Origin: G963664225 sp964538065
GTDB lineage: Bacteria; Verrucomicrobiota; Verrucomicrobiia; Limisphaerales; UBA1319
Direction: 5' to 3'
NCBI GenBank assembly: GCA_964538065.1
Contig: CAZIDG010000002.1
Location: forward strand, 1-64,000
DNA length: 64,000 nt
Shown here: one piece after another, positions 24,323-32,881 of the stretch
Layout of the letters: each line of letters opens with the position of its first letter
Numbering within the stretch: the first letter of the stretch is position 1
The notes under the pieces: generated by a model
What the model was told of the DNA's origin: nothing
The model's database searches: none
What the model saw: the letters and a program-made list of their open reading frames with translations, nothing else
Program-made: the position numbers and the translations under genes

Positions 24323-24700
24323 GCACGTTTAGTAACCGAGTCTGCCTCAAACTACAAGAATGAGTTGAGGCTCAGAGATGGAATCCGGGGTGCAAGGTGA
24401 TTAAATGGCATGGCAGTCAAATTGTAAATGGTTCATCATAAGTAAGATAAGAGCTATTTTGACCTGCCATGGTCTGTAATCAAAATATGCTGACTTGAAA
24501 AAGGGATGCATAGGTCGTGGAAAATGGAACATATTCATATTCAATAACATACCATGGTTAGCATCCCTGCGAAAAAGGAGACATTCGATCCGTTGAACCA
24601 GGATGAGAAAATGCCGTGATTCCATACCCGAAAAACCGGTCATTGACTTGGATGGAGGTTCTCCTTAACCTTCGTGGCCACGTTTACGCACGGATTACCA
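24323..24700. other. Intergenic region with two inverted repeats
   Basis: About 380 bases with no supportable gene, AT-richer than its surroundings. GCCTCAA/TTGAGGC (24344-24371) would form a leader hairpin just upstream of pta. GGGATGC/GCATCCC (24503-24567) encloses about 51 bases. GGAGG at 24655 lies too far from either start of the zinc-ribbon gene to serve it clearly. Confidence 0.35.
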
Positions 24701-25429
24701 ATGCTCGAAGCCATTAAACAATTGCTGGTTCTCCAGGATACGGACCAGAAAATCATACGCCTCCAAGCGGAACTGGCCGACTTGGGCCCCCAGCGCCTCT
24801 CCCTGCAAAGCCAGGCTACAACCGCCCAAGCCACCTTTGAGACGGTGCGTAACCAGTATAAGCAAATCGAGAACGAGCGAAAGAAGTCTGAACTCGAGGT
24901 GGAGACACAGAAAGAGTTGATTGCCAAGTATTCGTTGCAGCAATTCCAGACCAAGAAGAATGAGGAATACCGTGCTTTCGCCCAGCAGATTGAAACCTGC
25001 AAAGGGCGAATCCGTGCGCAGGAAGACATCCAGTTGGACCTGATGGAAAAGGCTGAGGGTTTTCAGAAGAAAGTACAGGCAGCGTCCACGGTGGCTCAGG
25101 ATGCACAAGCGACGGTGAAGGCCAAATTGGCGGACCTGGAGCAGCGTCAGCAAGTCCTCGAAAAACAACTATCCGAGTTGAAGGCTCATCGGAACCAATT
25201 AACTCCGCAGGTGCCTGAATCGGCGCGCATGCGTTATGAACGACTCCTACAGCATCGTGGGGGCAAGGTGGTGGTGGGTATTGCACATAGTGTGTGTGCC
25301 GGATGCCATATGAAATTACCTCCACAAGTCATTGTGAGTTGCCAGGGAGATGCGGAAATCATCAACTGCCCAAATTGTGGCCGTCTGCTTTTCCATTCAC
25401 CCGATATGGATTTGACACCCATCGACTGA
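24701..25429 (+). CDS. CT398-type coiled-coil zinc-ribbon protein
   Basis: About 242 residues from ATG 24701 (M-L-E-A-I-K-Q-L-L-V-L-Q-D-T-D), the family's usual beginning; a GTG at 24674 would add nine residues. Residues 10-175 form a long coiled coil rich in Glu, Gln and Lys. The C-terminal zinc ribbon has C-A-G-C-H-M-K-L and N-C-P-N-C-G-R-L-L. The family occurs in Chlamydiae and many other bacteria, with structural work on CT398 suggesting links to sigma54 and secretion components; a role here is inference. A shorter paralogue lies at 2001-2402. Confidence 0.85.
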   Translation: MLEAIKQLLVLQDTDQKIIRLQAELADLGPQRLSLQSQATTAQATFETVRNQYKQIENERKKSELEVETQKELIAKYSLQQFQTKKNEEYRAFAQQIETCKGRIRAQEDIQLDLMEKAEGFQKKVQAASTVAQDAQATVKAKLADLEQRQQVLEKQLSELKAHRNQLTPQVPESARMRYERLLQHRGGKVVVGIAHSVCAGCHMKLPPQVIVSCQGDAEIINCPNCGRLLFHSPDMDLTPID

Positions 25430-25510
25430 TGTCCTCTCCGGCAGGGGGTGACGGAATCCCTCTTGCGTTTTGGAAGATGTTGAATGCCTTATGGTTGAAA
25501 GGCCCTTATA

Positions 25511-28500
25511 CTAAGGGGATTCCATCATCAGGATTCGATAAAAGAAATTCGTTTCAGGGTTGATCGCGTTGGTGATTGAAATTCCATCCTTTTCATTCGC
25601 AAGGACTTCTCCGTAAGAGTGCCAAAAAGGCTCATTGAGGTCGTTTTTGTATTCGATCTGATAGCGGACACCCGGCACTCCTGACCATTTTAGAACCATT
25701 TTCCCATCGACTGCGACAGGCACAGACAATTGGGGCATATCCGTGAGAATAATATCAAGCCGGCCCGTGGCAGACATGGAGGGTTGCCCATCGTCTGCCA
25801 CAAGGATTTCGATGGTGTATTTGCCCGGTGGCTGGCTCGTGGTGGTATTCCATGTCAACAGGCCTGAATGAGGGTTGATACCTGTGCCTGCTGGGGCGCT
25901 GGAGGCCAGACTGAAGGACAGCGATTGCGGAGGGCTTTCGCGGTCCATGACGTTTATTGGGATTTCCACGGTTTGGCCGCGTAAAACAATTCTGCCAGAT
26001 AGATCAATAAAGGATGGGGCGGTGTTGGCATTTAATCCGACATTGGCTTCCTGTGGGGTGGGGCGATATTGCTGGGTAATGGACGAACTGCCGTCGGGAT
26101 ACCGACCTTCACTCAGATCTGCAATTTGAGGGCCGAAAGTTATCAGATCAATTGTCTCTCCAGAAGGTGAGAACAGCCCAATGCTGTCTCCATCAGCATC
26201 CAATTTAAAATTCACATGCAAGGACGATGGGTCGATTGCGTTTTGATCGGACATGCCGTCTGCCCATATCATCAGATACCCATGGGGTGGAATGGGATAT
26301 CCACCAGGTATCTTGAATTGTGTTTTGTTGTTAACATTGTCTGAAAGGTAAAATCCATTCAGATCGACCGGTGTATTGTTCGGATTATACAGTTCGAACC
26401 AATCCTCAAATCCCAGATTGGCTGGGTCTGACAGGGTACCCTGATTATCGGCCATCCATTCGTTAATAAAAACCTGTATTGAGGGCACCAGGCTGCTATT
26501 TTTTGCACCAGGTGTAGCGACATATAACACTCGTCGATCCAGTGGGTTGCCATCCGGAAGACATCCCCAGGAACGATCCGCGCCCAGCATGCTGTAATTC
26601 ATATAGTCGAGGACCCTTACACCGTCCAAAAAACTCACAAGTGCAAGAGTGCCCTTGTCCTTGGGAAGACGGAAATTGGCATGCAAATCCTGAGGGGTGG
26701 ATTGGCCGGTTTGGCCATCAAGCCAGACTCTTAAGAAGGATTTTGATGCCACGGTGATATTTGTGGGGAAGCGCCATTTTGTCAGGTTCGTATAGGAATC
26801 GCTCAAACCCAGACCACCCAAATTAACCGCGTTGGTGTCTACATTGAAAATTTCAACCCAGGGTGAGTGACGGCCTTGATGATCGACTGGACCACTGACG
26901 TTGTCACTTTGCAGCTCATTTAACCAAAGATTGGGAAATGGTTTAAGAACAGCCTTCACCGAATTGACTGAACCTGGGGTGGCGCTTTTAAGGGATTGTC
27001 CGGTGGTTTCCACTTCCACACCGAAAACGATGTCGCTGCTTCCCGTGCCTGATTGCTTTACTTCTACAGCCAACACATTTGTTCCGACAACCAAGGCGTC
27101 GCTTTCGACCAGGAATGGCCCTTCAAGTCCAGCATCACCAATTCCACTGGTTGTCAGCGAATTATACAGGACAGGATCAGCCTCCACCCGCAATCGGTAC
27201 AAAGGGTGACCATTGAGATAAAAAACAGCCCCATCGTCGATGATGGTCATCAACTTCAAGACCACGCCCATTGTAGGGCCTTCGTAATTGAATTTTGTCC
27301 TGAAGTACCATGTAGGCGAAACGTTTGGAAGGAGAGTGTTTTTGGAGGCAGGCAGTGCTGCTGTCTCGACATACAGAAGAGCGTTGCCACGCGGCCAGCC
27401 AGAGTCGTTAAAATGGGGGGAATACCAATTGGTGTTCTCCAAATTAACATTTGTATAGAGCCAGACGTTGGTCATTTTGATGAGACTTGTGGACAGAACA
27501 TTGGTTTGGCTTGGAACACTATCCCAGTTGGCTACTCTGAGGTTATCCTGGGTGGCATCCACCAATTGCAGAGAGGCTCCTCCTTCATCGGCTGCTGTTG
27601 GCCAGGGGAGTTGGTGGTCGTATGCAACAACATCCATCAGGTGTTCTGACGTATTTGTGGTCCCTGGAGCGACCAGCCTAAGTGTTTCCCCCTTTTTGAG
27701 CTCCCCAGGGTACTCCAGGGCAACGGGAATATCCGGGCCATAGACAGACGCAAAATACTGCCGGTTTTTGGCAATGACGAGATAGCCGCCAGCGGGAATT
27801 ATGGCATTGCGGTTGAACGTCAAATCAAGCCCATCAATGCGGCAATTGCATAGGTCAAACGCGGTGTTCGGATTTCGATTGTACAACTCAACATAGCTCG
27901 CACCAGACCGAGCAGGATTGTACATAATCTCAGAAAACACCACGTCATTCCATGGTGGTTCCATGGTGGCGGTATTGGTGATGGTGAGGCTGCCGACCAT
28001 GTCTGTGATGGGTTGACCCTCGGCATTCAGACCGGTCACAGAAAGATTGTTAACACCTGAAGCCAATGCAAGGGTCACTGTCCAGTTCGTCAAGGAAGTC
28101 CAGGATGCATTATATTTTATGCCATTAACCGCAATTTCAGCGACATCTATGGGGGCGGTTCCTGAAATCTTCACCAAATTGTTGTTCGTCGTAAACCCTG
28201 CGGTTGCGACGGCAAAAGGAACAGACACTTTCGCCAGCTCCTGTAGAATGGTCTGTCGTTTGGTCGTAATATAGTTGATGATGCTTTGAGGATGTTCAGG
28301 TGTGAAGCCGGCCCCCACAAAAGCGCTGTATCGAGCCAGCAACAAGGCATTGGCGGCTCCCTGTCGAAGACTGGTGGTGGTGGCATCCTTCAGGGCACGA
28401 TAATACATTCGGCGGAAGGGGGGGTGATTCAACATTTTGGCCAGGCGATCGCCGCCAAAGGTAAACAAACTGGCATTGGCTGCCTCGGCCGAAAATGCGA

Positions 28501-31500
28501 AATCCAGGTCCCACAAAATCAACCGCCAGCGGTCGCCCGGAGGCTTGTAAACGTAGAGATTCTGGCCACCGCCGTAACAGAAACTGTCCGGGTTCCCGTA
28601 CAAGTGTTCGCAGGCAACGATCCGAGCCCACTCGTCAGCATCGACCAGGGAAGATATGGCACTCGTGTAAGCATCAGCCGTGCCCGTCATTAACATGGTG
28701 TCATGAAGTGCAAATAGGTTGGTATAATCATTAATGGAATGCTGAGCGGCACGCCGAGCCCAGTTCCAGCGATAGCGGGCCAATTTCTTCACACCGCCCG
28801 AAGTGTAATTTCCAAAACTGGCACCAATGCTGGTAAAACTGCTGACTTGATCATCGAATTCAAACCAAAACTGGATTTTGTGCAGGTCGCCATTCTCACC
28901 GGGCCACCATTCGTCGGCAAAATCCCCGTTAGCCTGCTGGGAATCCTCCATCATCATGGGGGCACGGCGCATGTTATTAAAAAAAACATGCACATGGCGC
29001 CGATGGTTGTATGGAACACCCATTTGACGGGCCACCCAGAAGGCGGTTTGTTCACGTTGCATGGTGCTTTCGCAGCAACCATTTCCCGGAAGCAGCAAAT
29101 TTACATCGGTTTCACCCAATAGCAGATCATCGCCGGGGAAGGTGAGAACATAATCGCAATAATTACCGAGGGGAGAATTGTATCCGGGGGAGTGATAGGG
29201 GCTTCCACTGTATTGCGCACCCATGTTGTAAACAGCACGATTTGTCCCATAAATGAAAGTGCAATCCAGCGGATCGTTGCTGAGCTTTTCTCGAGAGGAC
29301 CAACGATTTACAGTATCCTTGGTCATCCATACATGATAAGTGCCAAAATTGCCTGCACCGTTGGCTGCCCCGAACATAAGCACACATTCCTGCCGGGGTG
29401 CGCTTTCCGGGAACCGTCTTGTCAGCCTTTCCGAGGGGTGATTATCGGTCGCTTGAATATAGAATGAGACCAAGGTGTTTGCTTTTTGTGCCGGAATGAA
29501 TGCACTGTAGAGCCCGGCCCCATTAAAGGCCATGGGTACTGCAACCCAATTGGTGGTGGGATCAATGCGATATTCCAATGCGAGGGAAGCAAGCCCATCC
29601 GGATCGTTCACGCTGGCCAATATTTGTACAGGTTTGCCAGCTTGAGGGAGAATGGGGGTGTGAGTGACATTGTAAATGGCTGGTCCGACATTGGAATGAG
29701 GGTGACTATTCATTCGACCAGGCGTGCCCAGATGATGCTGGGTGAGGATGTTGGTAGTGGCATCAAGCCAATTACCCTTCACACGAAAGAATATCTCGGG
29801 ACATCCTTTCAGCCAACGTGCCTTGGCTCGTATGGTGGCTGAAATACCTGTCGCCAGAGAGGACTTCAATTGTCCTCGAACATGATTGGCTACCGTATCG
29901 CCACGGCCCGTGGCCACAAGATGAAGGCAGGGCGACTGGCCGATTCCATGATCGAGGGACACATCAGAATGGGTCTGGTTTCCCTGGAAGAGCCAATTGT
30001 TTGTGCCATTGGAGAAGTCACCATTGACCACCAGGTTTTGCCCCCCTTGTGGAATGACTTGAATATCATCAACCAGTGCTTCCCCTGGTCCCAATAAAAA
30101 CACATCAAGTCGGACAGGATCTCCGCTGCCATTATCCACCCCCCCCGTATATTCAACGGTCACCCAATCACTTTTGGCTGATTCATCACTGTCCACCCAA
30201 TTGGCTGCCAGACGATGGTCGGCCCGCTCATCGAGCAACTCGAGGCTGCTTCCCCCTCCAGAACTCCAATGCCCCCAACGGCCTCCGGATCGATACATGA
30301 CATGGTCGACGAGAACCTGAATGGTGTTGGTGATGATTCGACCTGTGGCATTGGTCGAGATCAATAAATCCGGTCTGGTAAGGATGATTTCGTCGCTTTG
30401 ATTACCCAATGTCCCGTCGTAATCACCAAAAACAACGGTGTCATTGAGATAAGAATAATTCCGCAGGAGGTGCTCGTGGTTTTTGGCCACAACCACGTAT
30501 TCGCCTGGAAGCAATACTGCGTTGGAAGGAAAAATGTAGTCAATGCCACCTTCCAAATGCCAACCCGACAGCGGAATGGTGGTGCCACCATGATTACACA
30601 ATTCGATGTACTCATCATCATCATTTCCATCGACTGATTCATACATGATTTCGTTGATCACCACGGGGGATTGGAATGGAGGTTCATTTGCTCCATCAGG
30701 CGTGGCAAGGGCTAGAATGCTCCATTCGACAGCCCCATCGGGATGGCGGCCCCAGGAACGCCCCTGTTCCTGTCCGCGAAATTGTTCGGCTTCAAGCACC
30801 TTGGAGGCACTTGGATCAAGGAAATAGACGGTATCTCCACCGCTCTTCAATCCAAATCCCAATTGCGATTTCGTGAATGCAAGAAAACCGAATGGGGAAA
30901 TGACGGTCCCGGCAGGCATGACAAACTTGTTGGCGGACGGATCGTCCGTCAGAATGCATCCCGATAAATCCACCGAGTTGCTGCTATAGTTGTACAGTTC
31001 AATAAAGTCCTCCTTCGCAATTGCAGGACGGGCGCATATTTCATTGATAAGGACGGTTTGGTAGGGATTGGCAGCGATTGTGTCAGAAGTTCCAGGACTG
31101 CCGCCGCGACGATCACTTGCCGACCACGCTGCAGGATCTTGTTGTCCCAGAGATGGACGCGCCAACACCAAGGAATGGCCAGCACCATCTGGACTTACAG
31201 GCCAGGGAGCTTCATCCTTGTAATGCACCTCACTGATGAGTGCTCCCAAATGATTGTATAGTTTGATATCGCCTGAGCGATTGGGAAGATTATGGGTGAA
31301 TTGTCCAAAAGGGGCTAACTGATAAACAGTTTGAAAATCCGCCTGTGATGCTGCCAGCACCAAATATCCTCGAGATGCAATGCTTGCGTTGGTGGGGAAC
31401 TGGTATTCAATGTCGCCTTGGATGCGAAACCCGCTGACATCCTCGGGCCAGGGTTGCGAATTGTAGATCTCGATAAACTCGAGATTGCGTCCATCACTGC

Positions 31501-32728
31501 GATCCATGGGGTGGTACATGATTTCGGTGATGGCCAAGGGAGACCGCCGGCTTGATGGGCCTGGTTGTTCCTGCGTGCCCGTAATGCGTGCGATGGGCAG
31601 TGGAGAGTATGAGGTTGAAAAAGTGATGTGCGAATCAGGAGTGATACTGTTGGGGGTGGCGGCACGATCGCGGACGTTATTTACCGTCAATATATATGAT
31701 TCACCCAATGTTAGTTTTGTGACTCTGGCCAAAACCGAGGATTCATCGGGGCACATGGTAACTTCCTCGACCCGAGCATTCTTATCCATTTGATAATTAT
31801 TGCGGTTGGTGGCCGAGGCGGCTTCAAGAGATTCGGAAAAATGCATCGTCATCCAATTACAGTCTCCCAGGAAGCTTACAGAGGTAAGAGTGGGCCGGGT
31901 TGTGTCGGGTAAAACTGACAGCCTGGCGACAGAACTGCTGGCATATCCAAGAGAATTGGTGACAAAACATTGGAAAACGGTTCCGTCATCAGAAAGGGTG
32001 ACAGGCCCGACTGCCAGGACTGTGCTGGTGGTGTTGGAAACAGTAACGCCATTTCGAGTCCACTGGAACACGGCTCCCAACATGCGTTCCAATTTAATCG
32101 TAAAAAATGCCGACTCCCCCTCGGTGACAGTGACGTCGGATGGTTGCTGAATGATTTTGGGAGCAGCAAGACCGTAAGGTTCCAGATTGGTGCCAGGTAT
32201 TATCTCAATGGCGGTTCCGGGTCGTGACCATCCGACTGAGAGATTGTCATCCCCAACGCCTTCCTTCTGCATTGCCTCCACATAATACCTTTTACCTGCA
32301 AGGAGAAAAACTGGAGCGGAGGTTTGGCCTGTTTCACGGGTCCATTCCCGCCATCCCGAACACCCTGTGACGCGGGCAATCAATTTTTTATTGTTGGGAT
32401 TGTCATCGGTGCTGAGATAAAGAACGCCGTTGTCATCAGTTGCGATATAAAATGTATAATTGGTGGTGATGGATGGTACCAATATGGCACGCATCCGGGT
32501 GCCATAATTATCGGCGTAGTTATGCGGGGCTTCAAAATCGGAATCAATGAATTCACGCGAAGGATTGGCGGGATAGGCAGAATTTGAGGTCAGGTCCGCA
32601 ATAGTGCTTCCTTCGATGTCCGTAAAGACTTCGCGCAATACGCCGTTGGTTGTCTGGGCAGAGAGGGACGACAGACATGCCAATACAAAAACAATAGTGG
32701 CTTGAACGATGCCTGGGCGATGGAACAT
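25511..32728 (-). CDS. Giant secreted lamin-tail / CotH-kinase protein with PA14 and Ig modules
   Basis: A 2,405-residue exported protein. The signal peptide is about residues 1-24. A PA14-like domain spans about 30-190 (W-R-E-W-T-R-E-T-G), an Ig-like domain 195-275 and a Big-type segment 280-375. Three lamin-tail domains follow near 396, 555 and 690 (I-T-E-I-M-Y, I-N-E-I-C-A, I-N-E-I-M-Y). A CotH-like kinase domain runs from about 1130 to 1500, with W-R-L-I-L-W-D-L-D-F-A-F near 1404 holding the likely metal Asp residues. Three more lamin-tail domains sit near 1600, 1930 and 2080. The end has a cadherin-like domain and a V-L-K-W-S-G-V-P-G-V-R-Y-Q-I-E-Y module, perhaps for surface sorting. CotH proteins phosphorylate other secreted proteins; the lamin-tail domains probably bind surfaces. 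No anchor is visible. Confidence 0.88.
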   Translation of the reverse strand: MFHRPGIVQATIVFVLACLSSLSAQTTNGVLREVFTDIEGSTIADLTSNSAYPANPSREFIDSDFEAPHNYADNYGTRMRAILVPSITTNYTFYIATDDNGVLYLSTDDNPNNKKLIARVTGCSGWREWTRETGQTSAPVFLLAGKRYYVEAMQKEGVGDDNLSVGWSRPGTAIEIIPGTNLEPYGLAAPKIIQQPSDVTVTEGESAFFTIKLERMLGAVFQWTRNGVTVSNTTSTVLAVGPVTLSDDGTVFQCFVTNSLGYASSSVARLSVLPDTTRPTLTSVSFLGDCNWMTMHFSESLEAASATNRNNYQMDKNARVEEVTMCPDESSVLARVTKLTLGESYILTVNNVRDRAATPNSITPDSHITFSTSYSPLPIARITGTQEQPGPSSRRSPLAITEIMYHPMDRSDGRNLEFIEIYNSQPWPEDVSGFRIQGDIEYQFPTNASIASRGYLVLAASQADFQTVYQLAPFGQFTHNLPNRSGDIKLYNHLGALISEVHYKDEAPWPVSPDGAGHSLVLARPSLGQQDPAAWSASDRRGGSPGTSDTIAANPYQTVLINEICARPAIAKEDFIELYNYSSNSVDLSGCILTDDPSANKFVMPAGTVISPFGFLAFTKSQLGFGLKSGGDTVYFLDPSASKVLEAEQFRGQEQGRSWGRHPDGAVEWSILALATPDGANEPPFQSPVVINEIMYESVDGNDDDEYIELCNHGGTTIPLSGWHLEGGIDYIFPSNAVLLPGEYVVVAKNHEHLLRNYSYLNDTVVFGDYDGTLGNQSDEIILTRPDLLISTNATGRIITNTIQVLVDHVMYRSGGRWGHWSSGGGSSLELLDERADHRLAANWVDSDESAKSDWVTVEYTGGVDNGSGDPVRLDVFLLGPGEALVDDIQVIPQGGQNLVVNGDFSNGTNNWLFQGNQTHSDVSLDHGIGQSPCLHLVATGRGDTVANHVRGQLKSSLATGISATIRAKARWLKGCPEIFFRVKGNWLDATTNILTQHHLGTPGRMNSHPHSNVGPAIYNVTHTPILPQAGKPVQILASVNDPDGLASLALEYRIDPTTNWVAVPMAFNGAGLYSAFIPAQKANTLVSFYIQATDNHPSERLTRRFPESAPRQECVLMFGAANGAGNFGTYHVWMTKDTVNRWSSREKLSNDPLDCTFIYGTNRAVYNMGAQYSGSPYHSPGYNSPLGNYCDYVLTFPGDDLLLGETDVNLLLPGNGCCESTMQREQTAFWVARQMGVPYNHRRHVHVFFNNMRRAPMMMEDSQQANGDFADEWWPGENGDLHKIQFWFEFDDQVSSFTSIGASFGNYTSGGVKKLARYRWNWARRAAQHSINDYTNLFALHDTMLMTGTADAYTSAISSLVDADEWARIVACEHLYGNPDSFCYGGGQNLYVYKPPGDRWRLILWDLDFAFSAEAANASLFTFGGDRLAKMLNHPPFRRMYYRALKDATTTSLRQGAANALLLARYSAFVGAGFTPEHPQSIINYITTKRQTILQELAKVSVPFAVATAGFTTNNNLVKISGTAPIDVAEIAVNGIKYNASWTSLTNWTVTLALASGVNNLSVTGLNAEGQPITDMVGSLTITNTATMEPPWNDVVFSEIMYNPARSGASYVELYNRNPNTAFDLCNCRIDGLDLTFNRNAIIPAGGYLVIAKNRQYFASVYGPDIPVALEYPGELKKGETLRLVAPGTTNTSEHLMDVVAYDHQLPWPTAADEGGASLQLVDATQDNLRVANWDSVPSQTNVLSTSLIKMTNVWLYTNVNLENTNWYSPHFNDSGWPRGNALLYVETAALPASKNTLLPNVSPTWYFRTKFNYEGPTMGVVLKLMTIIDDGAVFYLNGHPLYRLRVEADPVLYNSLTTSGIGDAGLEGPFLVESDALVVGTNVLAVEVKQSGTGSSDIVFGVEVETTGQSLKSATPGSVNSVKAVLKPFPNLWLNELQSDNVSGPVDHQGRHSPWVEIFNVDTNAVNLGGLGLSDSYTNLTKWRFPTNITVASKSFLRVWLDGQTGQSTPQDLHANFRLPKDKGTLALVSFLDGVRVLDYMNYSMLGADRSWGCLPDGNPLDRRVLYVATPGAKNSSLVPSIQVFINEWMADNQGTLSDPANLGFEDWFELYNPNNTPVDLNGFYLSDNVNNKTQFKIPGGYPIPPHGYLMIWADGMSDQNAIDPSSLHVNFKLDADGDSIGLFSPSGETIDLITFGPQIADLSEGRYPDGSSSITQQYRPTPQEANVGLNANTAPSFIDLSGRIVLRGQTVEIPINVMDRESPPQSLSFSLASSAPAGTGINPHSGLLTWNTTTSQPPGKYTIEILVADDGQPSMSATGRLDIILTDMPQLSVPVAVDGKMVLKWSGVPGVRYQIEYKNDLNEPFWHSYGEVLANEKDGISITNAINPETNFFYRILMMESP

Positions 32729-32733
32729 GATCC

Positions 32734-32763
32734 CTATTATGGGCTCTATTCTGTTGGATTCAA
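32734..32763 (-). promoter_or_regulatory. Promoter of the giant lamin-tail/CotH gene, probably leaderless
   Basis: On the minus strand TTGAAT, an 18-base spacer and TAATAG, with only 5 bases between the -10 box and the ATG. Transcription would start on the start codon. Confidence 0.45.
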
Positions 32764-32854
32764 GTCAGATGCACCAACACAACAACTTTTGCACCATCCT
32801 CCATTCCCATCCTTTGTTCGGATGGCGCATGTCTTCAAAGTACAACAGGTCATT

Positions 32855-32872
32855 TGCATTCCAGCGAATGCA
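32855..32872 (-). terminator. Weak hairpin after the hybrid kinase gene
   Basis: TGCATTC-CAGC-GAATGCA, 7-base arms, 10 bases past the kinase stop. No T-run follows, so it may only stabilise the 3' end. Confidence 0.3.
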
Positions 32873-32881
32873 TATCGCATC

